The notes beneath the pieces are model-generated. The model searched no databases, had not been told where the DNA came from, and was given only the letters and a program-made list of their open reading frames with translations. From Bradyrhizobium sp. BTAi1 (GTDB lineage Bacteria; Pseudomonadota; Alphaproteobacteria; Rhizobiales; Xanthobacteraceae): 64,000 bases of DNA. Positions 16,798-25,334 of this stretch are shown one piece after another. Both the position numbers and the translations under genes were made by a program. The stretch is taken from contig NC_009485.1 of NCBI RefSeq assembly GCF_000015165.1, forward strand, positions 3,863,501 to 3,927,500, written 5' to 3'. Numbering within the stretch: position 1 is the first letter of the stretch; each line of letters opens with the position of its first letter.

Positions 16798-18741
16798 TTA
16801 CGCCAAGGCCTCTGTTGACGGCATCTGGATTGATAGCTGCGCGCTCGGATCGCTGGATGAACTCATTTTGAAAAGATCGTGGATAATGCATAGGCTGGCG
16901 ATCTCGACGAGCAGCGGTTCGAGCCGCAGGCGATCCTCTGGAGGGAGTGACGTCAGACGGTCGATCAGCTTGCGCACCTTTCTCGGCTCAAAGAATGGGA
17001 GTGCGGCCAGAGCCGGCCCATGCAGCACATCGCGGATCATGGCACCGAACGGGTGTTTGGCATCGGTGGCGGTCGGCGGCGCAATGAAGGGATGCTTCTG
17101 CCGGTCGACGGCGTCTGCCGGCAGCAGGTTGCGCATCGCTTGCCGCAAAGCGAATTTTTCAACGCCGTCGCGAATCTTCAAGTGGCTGGGCAACCGCCAT
17201 GCCAGCTCAACGACCTGGTGATCGAGGAACGGCAGGCGGCCCTCGATGGAATGGGCCATCTCCATGCGGTCGCCGAGCGTGACCAGGACATAATTGGGCA
17301 GGGTCGTCTTGAGCATCAGGGCGATCCCGAGATCGACCGTATCGAGCGCAGGAACGGTCCACGGCTCGAGATATTTCAGAAAGGCCGCCAACGGCCGGTC
17401 GGTCGACCATGCGGTGCGCAGATCATCGCGGAGCAGGTCGGCGACGCCCAGCAGGTGCGCCATCTGGTGTCGCAACCAGGTCGGCACCGTACCAAATCTC
17501 TGCGCGATGAGTGGGAGCTGGTCGGTCGCCGTGTGCTGCGGCGTCACCGCATAGGTCGCGCGGTCGCGTGTAGCGATCATCGCCTGCATGGCCGCACTGC
17601 CGCCGAGCGCATCGACACGCGAAGGTGCATAGCCGGCGAAGATCTCATCGGCCCCTTCACCGGTCAGGACGACTTTATAGCCAGCATCACGTACGGCCTT
17701 GCTGAGGATGAATTTGGCCGTGCCGTGCGGGTTGAAGCACGCGGTCTCGCTGTGCCAGAGCGAGGTTGCGAAATGGTCCGCCAGTGCCGCGCCGTTGACG
17801 GGTACGCGATGGAAGCGGGTACCCAATTGCGTCGCAAAGCTCTCTGCGCGATGGCTCTCGTCGTAGGCCGCGTCTTCATAGGCGATGGTGAATGCGTCCG
17901 GTGCCCGGTTCGTCGTGGCGGCTGCCAGCGCGAGTACGGACATCGAATCGATGCCGCCGCTGAGATAGGCCGCGACCGGTACGTCGGCGCGCATCCGCCA
18001 TCGCGTCGCCCGCGACATTTGGGCGCGGATCTGATCGAGCGCGCCATGCTCGTCCTCGATCGGTGACAGCGCCGACGCGAAGGGAGCGTCCCAATAGCGT
18101 TGAATGGTAATGCCGTGCCGCGTGGCCGAGAGATAACAACCTGGCGGGACTTGGCGGATGCCGGAAAACAGCGTTCCGTTCTGCAGCACATGGGCAGCAT
18201 CGAGATAGCCCTCGACGTCCCATTGCGCCGGCACGCCCATCGCCAGCAGAGCCTTGATCTCCGACGCGAGCAGAATGCGTCCGGATTGGACGGCGTAGAA
18301 CAGGGGCTTGATGCCGAACCTGTCCCGTGCAGCGATCAGGCGGCCGGCGCCGGCGTCCCAGAGAATGAAAGCAAACTCGCCGTTGAGATCGGCGAAGCAG
18401 CGCGTGCCGGACTCGTCATATAGCCACAGGGCGATCTCGCTGTCGGAGCGGGTCCTGAATCGTGCGCCGCGGGCCGTCAAATCGTTGCGGATGCGTTCGT
18501 AATCATAGAACTCGCCGTTGACGACGAGTTGAAGCTTGCCGTTGGGATGCGACAGCGGCTGCTCGCCGGTGACAAGATCGATGATACTGAGCCTTGTATG
18601 GCCCAGCGCAACCTTGCCGTCCTCGGATATCCACAGCCCGTTTCCATCGGGGCCGCGATGGTCCAGCAAGCCGAGCGCCCGGGCAATGGCCGGGCGGTCG
18701 ATCGGCGTATCCCAGCACCAGACGCCCGCCAGCCCGCACAT
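16798..18741 (-). CDS. Asparagine synthetase (glutamine-hydrolysing) family amidotransferase
   Basis: 647 aa, the usual class II length. The start is fixed by MCGLAG, where Cys2 is the glutaminase nucleophile. The synthetase half carries the pyrophosphate-binding loop LSGGIDS (near residue 265) and the later GEGADE segment. The reaction is ATP-dependent transfer of glutamine-derived ammonia to a carboxylate through an acyl-AMP. Inside an NRPS cluster such proteins often amidate a precursor or product rather than supply asparagine for general metabolism. Here it lies six bases after a small membrane peptide gene and upstream of the diiron oxygenase. The true substrate is unknown. Confidence 0.9.
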   Translation of the reverse strand: MCGLAGVWCWDTPIDRPAIARALGLLDHRGPDGNGLWISEDGKVALGHTRLSIIDLVTGEQPLSHPNGKLQLVVNGEFYDYERIRNDLTARGARFRTRSDSEIALWLYDESGTRCFADLNGEFAFILWDAGAGRLIAARDRFGIKPLFYAVQSGRILLASEIKALLAMGVPAQWDVEGYLDAAHVLQNGTLFSGIRQVPPGCYLSATRHGITIQRYWDAPFASALSPIEDEHGALDQIRAQMSRATRWRMRADVPVAAYLSGGIDSMSVLALAAATTNRAPDAFTIAYEDAAYDESHRAESFATQLGTRFHRVPVNGAALADHFATSLWHSETACFNPHGTAKFILSKAVRDAGYKVVLTGEGADEIFAGYAPSRVDALGGSAAMQAMIATRDRATYAVTPQHTATDQLPLIAQRFGTVPTWLRHQMAHLLGVADLLRDDLRTAWSTDRPLAAFLKYLEPWTVPALDTVDLGIALMLKTTLPNYVLVTLGDRMEMAHSIEGRLPFLDHQVVELAWRLPSHLKIRDGVEKFALRQAMRNLLPADAVDRQKHPFIAPPTATDAKHPFGAMIRDVLHGPALAALPFFEPRKVRKLIDRLTSLPPEDRLRLEPLLVEIASLCIIHDLFKMSSSSDPSAQLSIQMPSTEALA

Positions 18742-18747
18742 CTGAAA

Positions 18748-18927
18748 TCAGCTCGTGCGCTGCGGTCGCGATGGCTCACCAAACACGACCATCAGCAGCA
18801 GAATGACGAATGGCGTGAAGATGAGAGATAGAATGAAGATGATCCACGGTCCCGGACGCGTGTAACGCCCCAAAAAGCCGACAAATAGACAGAGGAGAAT
18901 ATAGAAAGCGACCAGGATCAGAGGCAT
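18748..18927 (-). CDS. 59-aa double-pass membrane peptide
   Basis: A short frame of 59 codons. The residues are strongly hydrophobic at about 2-20 and 28-50, separated by a loop containing RYTRPGP, with a basic tail (SRPQRTS). This gives two predicted membrane helices joined by a tight turn. The stop lies six bases before the asnB-like start, so the two are probably cotranslated. A weak GAGAG ribosome-binding site precedes the ATG. The family is not recognised. It resembles short inner-membrane peptides of the phospholipase-D-N/YqaE type in size, but I do not assign it. Its first-gene position makes it a candidate for anchoring or export of the peptide product. Confidence 0.65.
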   Translation of the reverse strand: MPLILVAFYILLCLFVGFLGRYTRPGPWIIFILSLIFTPFVILLLMVVFGEPSRPQRTS

Positions 18928-19252
18928 GTGTCACTCTCACATGAATCAACCAGATTAGTCTGGATGACGATACGCGGTCATGCAAGGCGCTTGATGTGTA
19001 GGACCCGTCCGATTGATTGACAACAATTCGGTGGCTACCTACAGTCGCGGTCGGGCAGTGTTCATGCTGAGAGAAGGGCGACGAGATCAGGGGCGGTCAG
19101 TCGCGAACTTGTCTTCCGGCGTTTCCGTTTAGTCATCAGCTTGCGTTCATCTGTCGTCGCTTCGACGACGGCTGTTTGTCGTCGTGGTTTCCGATCCGCG
19201 TGGATGGTTGTCCGTGGGTCGAAGGGGCCGGATATTTGGTGCGAGGTCGCGC
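18928..19252 (+). promoter_or_regulatory. Divergent promoter region between the two halves of the NRPS cluster
   Basis: A 325-bp gap between divergent operons. On the plus strand TTGACA at 19017-19022 is followed after 17 bases by TACAGT at 19040-19045, a good sigma-70-type match for the aminomutase-exporter operon. An inverted repeat CCAGA-TTAG-TCTGG at 18950-18963 lies just upstream of the minus-strand membrane peptide and could be an operator. No gene is evident. Confidence 0.55.
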
Positions 19253-20566
19253 GTGGCGGGAAAGTCTCTCAAGCTGTACGGGCTGCAGCACATCGACATT
19301 TTACGCCGCTACCGCGACATTCCGGACCGAGCCCTGCACGACATGAGAGTCGTCGGTCAGGTGCTGCCGTTCCGGGTCAACAATTATGTGCTCGATGAAC
19401 TGATCGATTGGGCCGAGCCGGATGAGGATCCGTTCTACCGCCTGACGATGCTGGATCGTCATATGCTCGATCCGGCCGACTTCGACGCGTTGGAACGGGC
19501 ATTGCGCGTCGGCGGTTCGGCTCCGGTCGAGGTGACGGCGGCGATTCACCGGCGCTTCAATCCCCATCCCGGGCGGCAGATGACGATGAACATGCCGGAA
19601 CTCGGCGGTAGTGGGGTGTCGGGGCTGCAGCACAAATATGCCGAGACCTGCCTGGTCTTTCCAGCCAGCGGCCAGACTTGCGCGGCCTATTGCTCGTTCT
19701 GCTTCCGCTGGCCGCAATTCATCGGCAACCGGGATCTGCGGATGGCGACCGACGAGAGCCAGCGCTTCGTCGCGTATATTAAAGAGCACAAGGAGATCTC
19801 CGACGTGCTGCTGACCGGGGGTGACCCGCTGATCATGCGGGCGTCGGTCTTGCGCCGCTATCTCCTGCCGCTGCTTGGTGCTGATCTCGCCCATGTCACG
19901 ACCATCCGCATCGGGACCAAGATGCTGGGCTTCTGGCCCTACCGTTTTACCACCGATGACGACGCCGACGATCTGATCGCGCTTCTCGAAGAGGTGGTCC
20001 GCTCCGGTCGTCATCTGGCGATCATGCTGCATATAAGCCATCCGCGCGAGCTCGAGACGGCGGCTGCGCGTCGTGCGGTGCAGCGCCTGTTGTCGACCGG
20101 CGCGGTGCTGCGCAGCCAATCGCCTGTCGTCCGCGGCGTCAATGACGACGCCCGGATCTGGCAAGAGCTCTGGAGCCGCGAGGTCCGGCAGGGCATCGTG
20201 CCCTATTATATGTTCGTGCTCCGCGACACCGGGCCGCGCGCATTCTTCGAGGTGCCGCTGGCGCGCGCACTCGAGATCTACCGCGGTGGCATCAGGCAGG
20301 TCTCCGGCCTGGCGCGCTCGGCGCGCGGGCCGATCATGTCGACCGACATGGGCAAGGTCGCGGTCGACGGTGTCGCGGATATGGGCGGCACCCGCAGCTT
20401 CGTCCTCAGCTACGTGCAGGCGCGGATCGCGGATTGGGTCAAGCGACCGTTCTTTGCCCGTTTCGATGACAGCGCGACCTGGATCGACGGCTTGCAGCCG
20501 TTGTCTAGTTCGGACCGCATGTTCCTGGCGCGTCCCGAGCCGGTGTTGGCCCGGATTCATCATTGA
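19253..20566 (+). CDS. KamA-like radical SAM amino-acid aminomutase
   Basis: 437 aa from the GTG at 19253, chosen because GAGG lies six bases upstream and the family similarity begins right after it; a GTG at 19184 would add 23 residues of poor character. The radical SAM cluster motif is CAAYCSFC (CxxxCxxC). Around it are features of lysine 2,3-aminomutases: VLPFRVNNYVLDELIDW early, LLTGGDPL and VVRGVND later. The family moves an alpha-amino group to the beta position using SAM, a 4Fe-4S cluster and PLP. The segment that holds the lysine-binding Asp in clostridial enzymes reads MFVLRDTGPR here, so the substrate may not be lysine. It probably supplies the beta-amino acid suggested by the last NRPS adenylation domain. 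Confidence 0.85.
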   Translation: MAGKSLKLYGLQHIDILRRYRDIPDRALHDMRVVGQVLPFRVNNYVLDELIDWAEPDEDPFYRLTMLDRHMLDPADFDALERALRVGGSAPVEVTAAIHRRFNPHPGRQMTMNMPELGGSGVSGLQHKYAETCLVFPASGQTCAAYCSFCFRWPQFIGNRDLRMATDESQRFVAYIKEHKEISDVLLTGGDPLIMRASVLRRYLLPLLGADLAHVTTIRIGTKMLGFWPYRFTTDDDADDLIALLEEVVRSGRHLAIMLHISHPRELETAAARRAVQRLLSTGAVLRSQSPVVRGVNDDARIWQELWSREVRQGIVPYYMFVLRDTGPRAFFEVPLARALEIYRGGIRQVSGLARSARGPIMSTDMGKVAVDGVADMGGTRSFVLSYVQARIADWVKRPFFARFDDSATWIDGLQPLSSSDRMFLARPEPVLARIHH

Positions 20567-20595
20567 CGCGTGAGACGCGCAGGAGCTGCTCCCGC

Positions 20596-22236
20596 ATGGG
20601 GCCGATACCGAGCTACACCGCACTGATCCGCGACAAATCGGACGCTCCGCGTGAAGCGCTGAGTCTGGCGCTGATGACGGCGCTGTCCGGCATCGCCATG
20701 GGCGCCTCCATGGCGGTGGTCAATGCGGTGGTCGGAGGTGGGGAGGCCGGCGCGACGCTGCCGAATCTGCTGCTGTTCGCTCTGCTGGCGACAATCTTTC
20801 TTTGGGCGCGCAATTATGCCCTGTCGCGGACGGCGATCATCGTCCAGGCGATGCTCACGCGCATACGCGAGAACATCGTGCGCAAGCTCCGCGATATCGA
20901 CCTTCAGGCGCTCGATGCGATGAACCGCGAGCGACTGATCGGGACGTTGTCGCATGATTGCTTCGTGATCTCGGAGGCCAGCGAGTCGATCGTGATCGGG
21001 GCGTCATCGGCGGTGATGCTGCTGTTCTCTGCCTTCTATGTCGCGACCCTGTCGATGTTCGCGTTCATCATGCTGTGCGTGCTGGTGTGTGCGGCGATCA
21101 TCTACTACCGGCGCAGCCAACGCTCGAGCCGGACGATCCTGGACGCCGCGAGCGAGAGCGAGCGCCGGTTGTTCGACAGCATCCGTCATCTCGTCTATGG
21201 CTTCCGCGAGATCAAGATCGCGCCGGAGAAGGGCGATGATCTGCTCGACAATTACATTCTCGGCTACGGCGCACAGGCGCGGGAGCTGCGCATCCAGTCG
21301 CAGCGCCAGTTTCTCAAGGGCCTCGCCTCCAGCCAGACCTTCTTCTATATGCTGCTCGCGGCCATCATTTTCATTCTGCCGCAATACCAGGTCGATCGGC
21401 TGGTCATCGAGAAGATCACCTATATCATCCTGTTCATTGCCGGACCGATGGAGGTCTTCGTGCGGGCGCTGCCGGAGGCGATCAAGGCCAATGCCGCGGC
21501 GGAGCACATCTGGTCGGTCGAGGCGTGGCTGGAGAGCGCCGACCGCGACGCGCAGCCGACGTCATTGTTGGCTGATCCGGAATTCCACTCGATCGGGTTG
21601 CGCGAGTTGACGTTTGAGCATGGCGGCGCCGAGGCCGGGCAGGGCTTTCGCGTCGGCCCCATCGATCTGTCGCTACGGCCTGGTGAGATCGTGTTCATCG
21701 CCGGCGGCAATGGCAGCGGCAAGTCGACGCTGCTGCTACTGTTGCTCGCCTTGTACCGCCCGCTCGGCGGCCAGCTGGTATGGAACGGTGCTGCGGTCCG
21801 CCCGCATAATGCGGCGCGCTATCGTCAACTGTTCTCGGTGGTATTCGCTGATTTTCATTTATTCGACCGGCTCTACGGCCTGCGTGATACCGACCCTGGG
21901 CGCGTCGACGACCTGCTGCGCCGGTTCGGTCTGGACCGCAAGGTGAAGTTCGTTGACGGCGCGTTCTCGACGCTCGATCTGTCGACCGGCCAGCGCAAGC
22001 GGCTGGCGATGATCGGCGCGCTGCTCGAGAACAAGCCGATCATGGTGTTCGACGAATGGGCGGCGGACCAGGATGTCACGTCGCGCGACTATTATTATAC
22101 GAAGCTGCTGCCGGAGTTGAAGGCGCAGGGCAAGACGATCGTGGCGGTGACGCATGACGATCGCTATTATGGCGTTGCGGACCGGGTGATCTACATGGAG
22201 CAGGGCAGCATCCGCTCGCAGGAGGCGCGCGTATGA
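20596..22236 (+). CDS. Cyclic-peptide-type ABC exporter (fused membrane and ATPase domains)
   Basis: 546 aa. The ATG at 20596 follows AGGAG by ten bases; a TTG overlapping the previous stop would add 11 residues. The N-terminal half (about 1-315) has several hydrophobic spans. The ATPase half shows Walker A AGGNGSGKST, signature LSTGQRKR, Walker B IMVFDEWAADQD and switch VTHDD. This layout and the DEWAADQD form match the SyrD/PvdE group that exports nonribosomal peptides. It follows the aminomutase closely and overlaps the next gene by four bases. It probably pumps the peptide product or precursor across the inner membrane as a homodimer. Confidence 0.9.
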   Translation: MGPIPSYTALIRDKSDAPREALSLALMTALSGIAMGASMAVVNAVVGGGEAGATLPNLLLFALLATIFLWARNYALSRTAIIVQAMLTRIRENIVRKLRDIDLQALDAMNRERLIGTLSHDCFVISEASESIVIGASSAVMLLFSAFYVATLSMFAFIMLCVLVCAAIIYYRRSQRSSRTILDAASESERRLFDSIRHLVYGFREIKIAPEKGDDLLDNYILGYGAQARELRIQSQRQFLKGLASSQTFFYMLLAAIIFILPQYQVDRLVIEKITYIILFIAGPMEVFVRALPEAIKANAAAEHIWSVEAWLESADRDAQPTSLLADPEFHSIGLRELTFEHGGAEAGQGFRVGPIDLSLRPGEIVFIAGGNGSGKSTLLLLLLALYRPLGGQLVWNGAAVRPHNAARYRQLFSVVFADFHLFDRLYGLRDTDPGRVDDLLRRFGLDRKVKFVDGAFSTLDLSTGQRKRLAMIGALLENKPIMVFDEWAADQDVTSRDYYYTKLLPELKAQGKTIVAVTHDDRYYGVADRVIYMEQGSIRSQEARV

Positions 22237-23543
22237 AACATGTCCCGATGCCGGATCTGCAGATGGGCGGCGGCGGACGGCTGCGCGCTCGCCTCAGGAC
22301 GGCGTTCCTGGTCACGCTCGCGATCGTCAGCTTCCTCGTCATTTATTCCTGGTGGCACATTTTCATCGTCATTCCGCCCGGCTTTGCCGGGGTCAGATAT
22401 TCGCTGTTCTTCGGCGGCACCAGCGACAATATGGTCTACAACGAGGGCCTGCACCTGCAATGGCCGTGGAATTCGGTGCGGATCTACGACACCCGGCTGA
22501 TTTCACGCAGCTACAAGGTCGAGGCGCTGAGCCAGGGCGGATTGACGATCTCGGTCGATGTGACGGTGTTCGCGACACCCGCGACCGGCAAGCTCGCCGA
22601 GCTCAACCGTCAACTGGGGCCGGACTATTTCGAGAAAATCGTCGAGCCGGCGATCAGCGGCGGGGTGCGCGACGTCGTCGGCAAGATCACCGGCGACCAG
22701 CTCTATCTGCTCTCCAATCAGGAACTGGAAAGCCGTGTCCTCAGCGAGGCCATCAGTGAATTTCCGGTTGATCTGGTGCGCCTCGTCAAGGTGATCATCA
22801 GGCGCGTGGAGTTGCCCCAGCAGATCAACGAGGCGATCGACCACAAGCTCGCCGAGGAGCAGCGGGCCCAGGCCTACATGTATATTCTGCAGTCGGTCGA
22901 GGGTGAGGCTGCGCGTCGCCGCATCGAGGCGGCCGGCATCCGCGATTTCCAGACCATCGTCGGCTCGAGTCTCACGCCCGCGCTGCTGACCTGGCAAGGC
23001 ATCGAGGCGACCCTGCAGCTCGCCAAGTCGAACAATGCCAAGGTGGTGGTGATCGGCAATTCATCGAAGGAGCTGCCGCTGATCCTGGGCGCCGACATGT
23101 TCAAGACCAACGAGGCGCTCTCGGGTGAGAAACAGGACGCGGCCGTCGGGGCGGCGCAGCCGAAGCCGGCCGACGCCGCACAGTCCACCGCGCCGGCGCA
23201 GCCGGCTGCGTCGGCGCCGGCCTCGAGCTCCGCATCGCCGTCGCCCTCCACGGGCCCGCAGTCCGCCGTATCGCCGCAACCGGCTGCGCCCCTGCAACCG
23301 GCATCGCCGCCTCAGAGTGCCGCGCCTGCGCAAGCTCCGCCGCAGACGCTGCTGTACCCGCAAGCGACGGCGCCGTCGCCGCCGGCCAGCCGTCAGTTCG
23401 GCGTGCCGCGAGCCCAGACGGGACGTGGCCAGCCATCCCCGTGGAGCGCGCCGCCGCGGCCGACCGTGTTGCCGTCCGACCCGTTCGGGCTGCCCATTCA
23501 GCGCAATCCGCTGGGATCGGAGCCGGGCCGAACCGCGCAATGA
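22233..23543 (+). CDS. SPFH/band 7 (prohibitin-like) membrane protein with Ala/Pro/Ser-rich tail
   Basis: 436 aa. A single N-terminal membrane span (about 24-50) is followed by a band 7 domain (about 50-290) containing IPPGFAGVRYS, a charged coiled-coil-prone stretch (HKLAEEQRAQAYMYILQSVEGEAARRR), then a low-complexity tail from about 305 made mostly of Pro, Ala, Ser and Gln. Its ATG overlaps the exporter stop (ATGA). SPFH proteins form oligomeric membrane scaffolds. Such a gene inside an NRPS export operon is unusual and suggests a microdomain around the exporter or synthetase, though no function can be read directly. Confidence 0.85.
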   Translation: MKHVPMPDLQMGGGGRLRARLRTAFLVTLAIVSFLVIYSWWHIFIVIPPGFAGVRYSLFFGGTSDNMVYNEGLHLQWPWNSVRIYDTRLISRSYKVEALSQGGLTISVDVTVFATPATGKLAELNRQLGPDYFEKIVEPAISGGVRDVVGKITGDQLYLLSNQELESRVLSEAISEFPVDLVRLVKVIIRRVELPQQINEAIDHKLAEEQRAQAYMYILQSVEGEAARRRIEAAGIRDFQTIVGSSLTPALLTWQGIEATLQLAKSNNAKVVVIGNSSKELPLILGADMFKTNEALSGEKQDAAVGAAQPKPADAAQSTAPAQPAASAPASSSASPSPSTGPQSAVSPQPAAPLQPASPPQSAAPAQAPPQTLLYPQATAPSPPASRQFGVPRAQTGRGQPSPWSAPPRPTVLPSDPFGLPIQRNPLGSEPGRTAQ

Positions 23544-23733
23544 TGGCTGCGAAGCTCTTGCTGTTGTCTCCACCCCCCAAGTTTGACGGGGTGAACCCGA
23601 GAGGCCCGGCGCAAGCTTGAATCCGCCGCATGCGCGTGCTCCAACGTGAAGAGCAGCCCGACGCGCGGCTGACGGCTTGATTTCGTGAAGCACCATGTGC
23701 GCGCGCGAGCCGGATGTGGTGGAGAGTTCTGTC

Positions 23734-24396
23734 ATGGAAATCGCCGAGCTGTTTCGACGTCCGGTCGTGGTCGTCGCCTCGGAGATCTGTCACGGCGATG
23801 AGGAGCTGTTCCCGGAGGAACTGGCCCATGTCAGAGCTGCAGTCGCCAAGCGGCGCGCCGAATTCGCGACCGCGCGCATGTTGGCGCGCCGGGCGCTCGC
23901 CTCGCTCGGCGCGACCCCGATATCGCTCGTCCCAGGGGCCGACCGGGCGCCGGTCTGGCCCTCCGGCTATACGGGGAGCATCTCGCATTGCGCCGATTAT
24001 TGCGCCGTGGTCGTCGCGCGCAGCCGCGATGTCCGGGCGCTCGGTCTCGACATCGAGGATGTGCGTGAGCTCGAGCCGTCGATGCACGACCTGGTCCTGA
24101 CATCAGGGGAGCGGGCGTGGCTTCGTCGCCAGCCGCAGGAGCTGCAGCCGATCCTGCCGATCCTGTTCTTCAGCGCGAAGGAGGCTTACTACAAATGTCA
24201 GTATCCGATCACCCGCGGCTTCCTCGAATTCAGCGATGTGGAGTTGACGATCGACTGGCCGGCCGGAGCCTTCGAGGCGCGGGTTCTCAAGCGCGATTGG
24301 CCGGCCGACGTTGCGCGCCTGGCCGGTCGGTTCGTGATCGACGGCGGCCGCATCTGTTGCGGCGTCGAACTGGCGGCGGCACCAACCCAGGCGTGA
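23734..24396 (+). CDS. 4'-phosphopantetheinyl transferase, EntD/Sfp type
   Basis: 220 aa from the ATG at 23734, which has GGAGAG seven bases upstream; an ATG at 23695 would add 13 residues without such a site. Motifs are GLDIEDV (Mg-binding Asp and Glu) and FSAKEAYYKCQYP, the typical F/WSxKEaxyK block, with GSISHC upstream. The enzyme transfers the phosphopantetheine arm of CoA to the carrier-domain serines. It is last in the plus-strand operon, 190 bp after the SPFH gene, and would activate the four carrier domains of the two NRPSs. Confidence 0.92.
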   Translation: MEIAELFRRPVVVVASEICHGDEELFPEELAHVRAAVAKRRAEFATARMLARRALASLGATPISLVPGADRAPVWPSGYTGSISHCADYCAVVVARSRDVRALGLDIEDVRELEPSMHDLVLTSGERAWLRRQPQELQPILPILFFSAKEAYYKCQYPITRGFLEFSDVELTIDWPAGAFEARVLKRDWPADVARLAGRFVIDGGRICCGVELAAAPTQA

Positions 24397-24491
24397 CCCT
24401 CGAGATCACGCTGCATCCTGCGGGCGTGAGGAGGCACTGCTGATCGCTGGCGATCGGCCGCGCTGCGGCACGTTGGACGAACATTCGCGTC

Positions 24492-25268
24492 TCAGCGGAT
24501 CTCGTTGGAATAATAGTGCTGCGCCGTCGTCGCGCGGTGCTGGCTGAGGATCGCCAATGCGCCGGTCTGGTCGTAGGCCTCCTCGTCGATGACCAGCACG
24601 GCGCTCGGCGCCGCGAGGCCGAGGAGCTTGCGGTCCTCCTTGGTCGCGACCTCGGCGGTCACCTTCTCCCGCACGGCCGCGATGCGGATGCCGTAGGCCT
24701 CGAGCAGGTGGCGATAGATCAGGGCGGGAACCTTCTTCGTCTCGCGCGGAAACTGCGGCACGCGACTGGCGACCAGCGAGATGCGCGAATGCAGCACCGG
24801 CGCACCGCCGACGCGCCGGATGCGATGCAGGTGCAGCAGCTTCTCGCCGACCGCCACGGCGAACAGCGCCGCCTCGGTCGGGGCGGCCGGTCGTATGATC
24901 ACCGACAGCACCTCGGCCTCGGATTGGAGCAGGCTGCCGTCGGCGCCGAGCAGGCGGAAATATTGGAAGAAGAAACTGAGCCCATGCTGTGATGCGCGAC
25001 CGGTGACGACCGTGCCGGTCTTGCGCCGGCGCATCAGCATGCCGCCGGCGGTGAGATCGGCCAGCGCACGGCGGATGGTGCCGACAGCTACGCCATATTG
25101 ATCGGCGAGCGCGACCTCGCCGGGCAGCACCGTCCCCGGGGGAAGGTCGCCGATGAGGATCGCCTCGGCGATCTGCCGTTTGACATGTTCGTACAACGGC
25201 ACCGGCAGTCCGCCTGGACCTGCCCCCATGCCGTCTGCCGCTTTGCTGGCCACGCCTGCCTGTTTCAT
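24492..25268 (-). CDS. GntR-family regulator with UTRA ligand domain (HutC subfamily)
   Basis: 258 aa from the ATG at 25268; an upstream in-frame extension reads through the divergent promoter and is rejected. An N-terminal winged helix (about 22-90, with GTVLPGEVALADQYGVAVGTIRR split over the recognition helix) is followed by a UTRA effector-binding domain (about 105-250, ending with SQHRATTAQHYYSNE). It is transcribed away from a peptidase and peptide-transport operon and most likely represses it until a peptide or amino-acid ligand binds. A palindrome lies in the shared promoter. Confidence 0.88.
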   Translation of the reverse strand: MKQAGVASKAADGMGAGPGGLPVPLYEHVKRQIAEAILIGDLPPGTVLPGEVALADQYGVAVGTIRRALADLTAGGMLMRRRKTGTVVTGRASQHGLSFFFQYFRLLGADGSLLQSEAEVLSVIIRPAAPTEAALFAVAVGEKLLHLHRIRRVGGAPVLHSRISLVASRVPQFPRETKKVPALIYRHLLEAYGIRIAAVREKVTAEVATKEDRKLLGLAAPSAVLVIDEEAYDQTGALAILSQHRATTAQHYYSNEIR

Positions 25269-25272
25269 GGAA

Positions 25273-25312
25273 TTGACAAGTGCCACGTCGTGTTCTCTAT
25301 TTCTATATAGAA
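25273..25312 (+). promoter_or_regulatory. Promoter with palindromic operator for the peptide-uptake operon
   Basis: TTGACA at 25273-25278, a 17-base spacer, then TCTATT at 25296-25301 form a plausible promoter for the plus-strand operon. The perfect palindrome TTCTATATAGAA at 25301-25312 covers the region just after the -10 and is the best candidate for the GntR operator. Confidence 0.6.
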
Positions 25313-25334
25313 TATAGGATTGGGTTAGCGGCAA

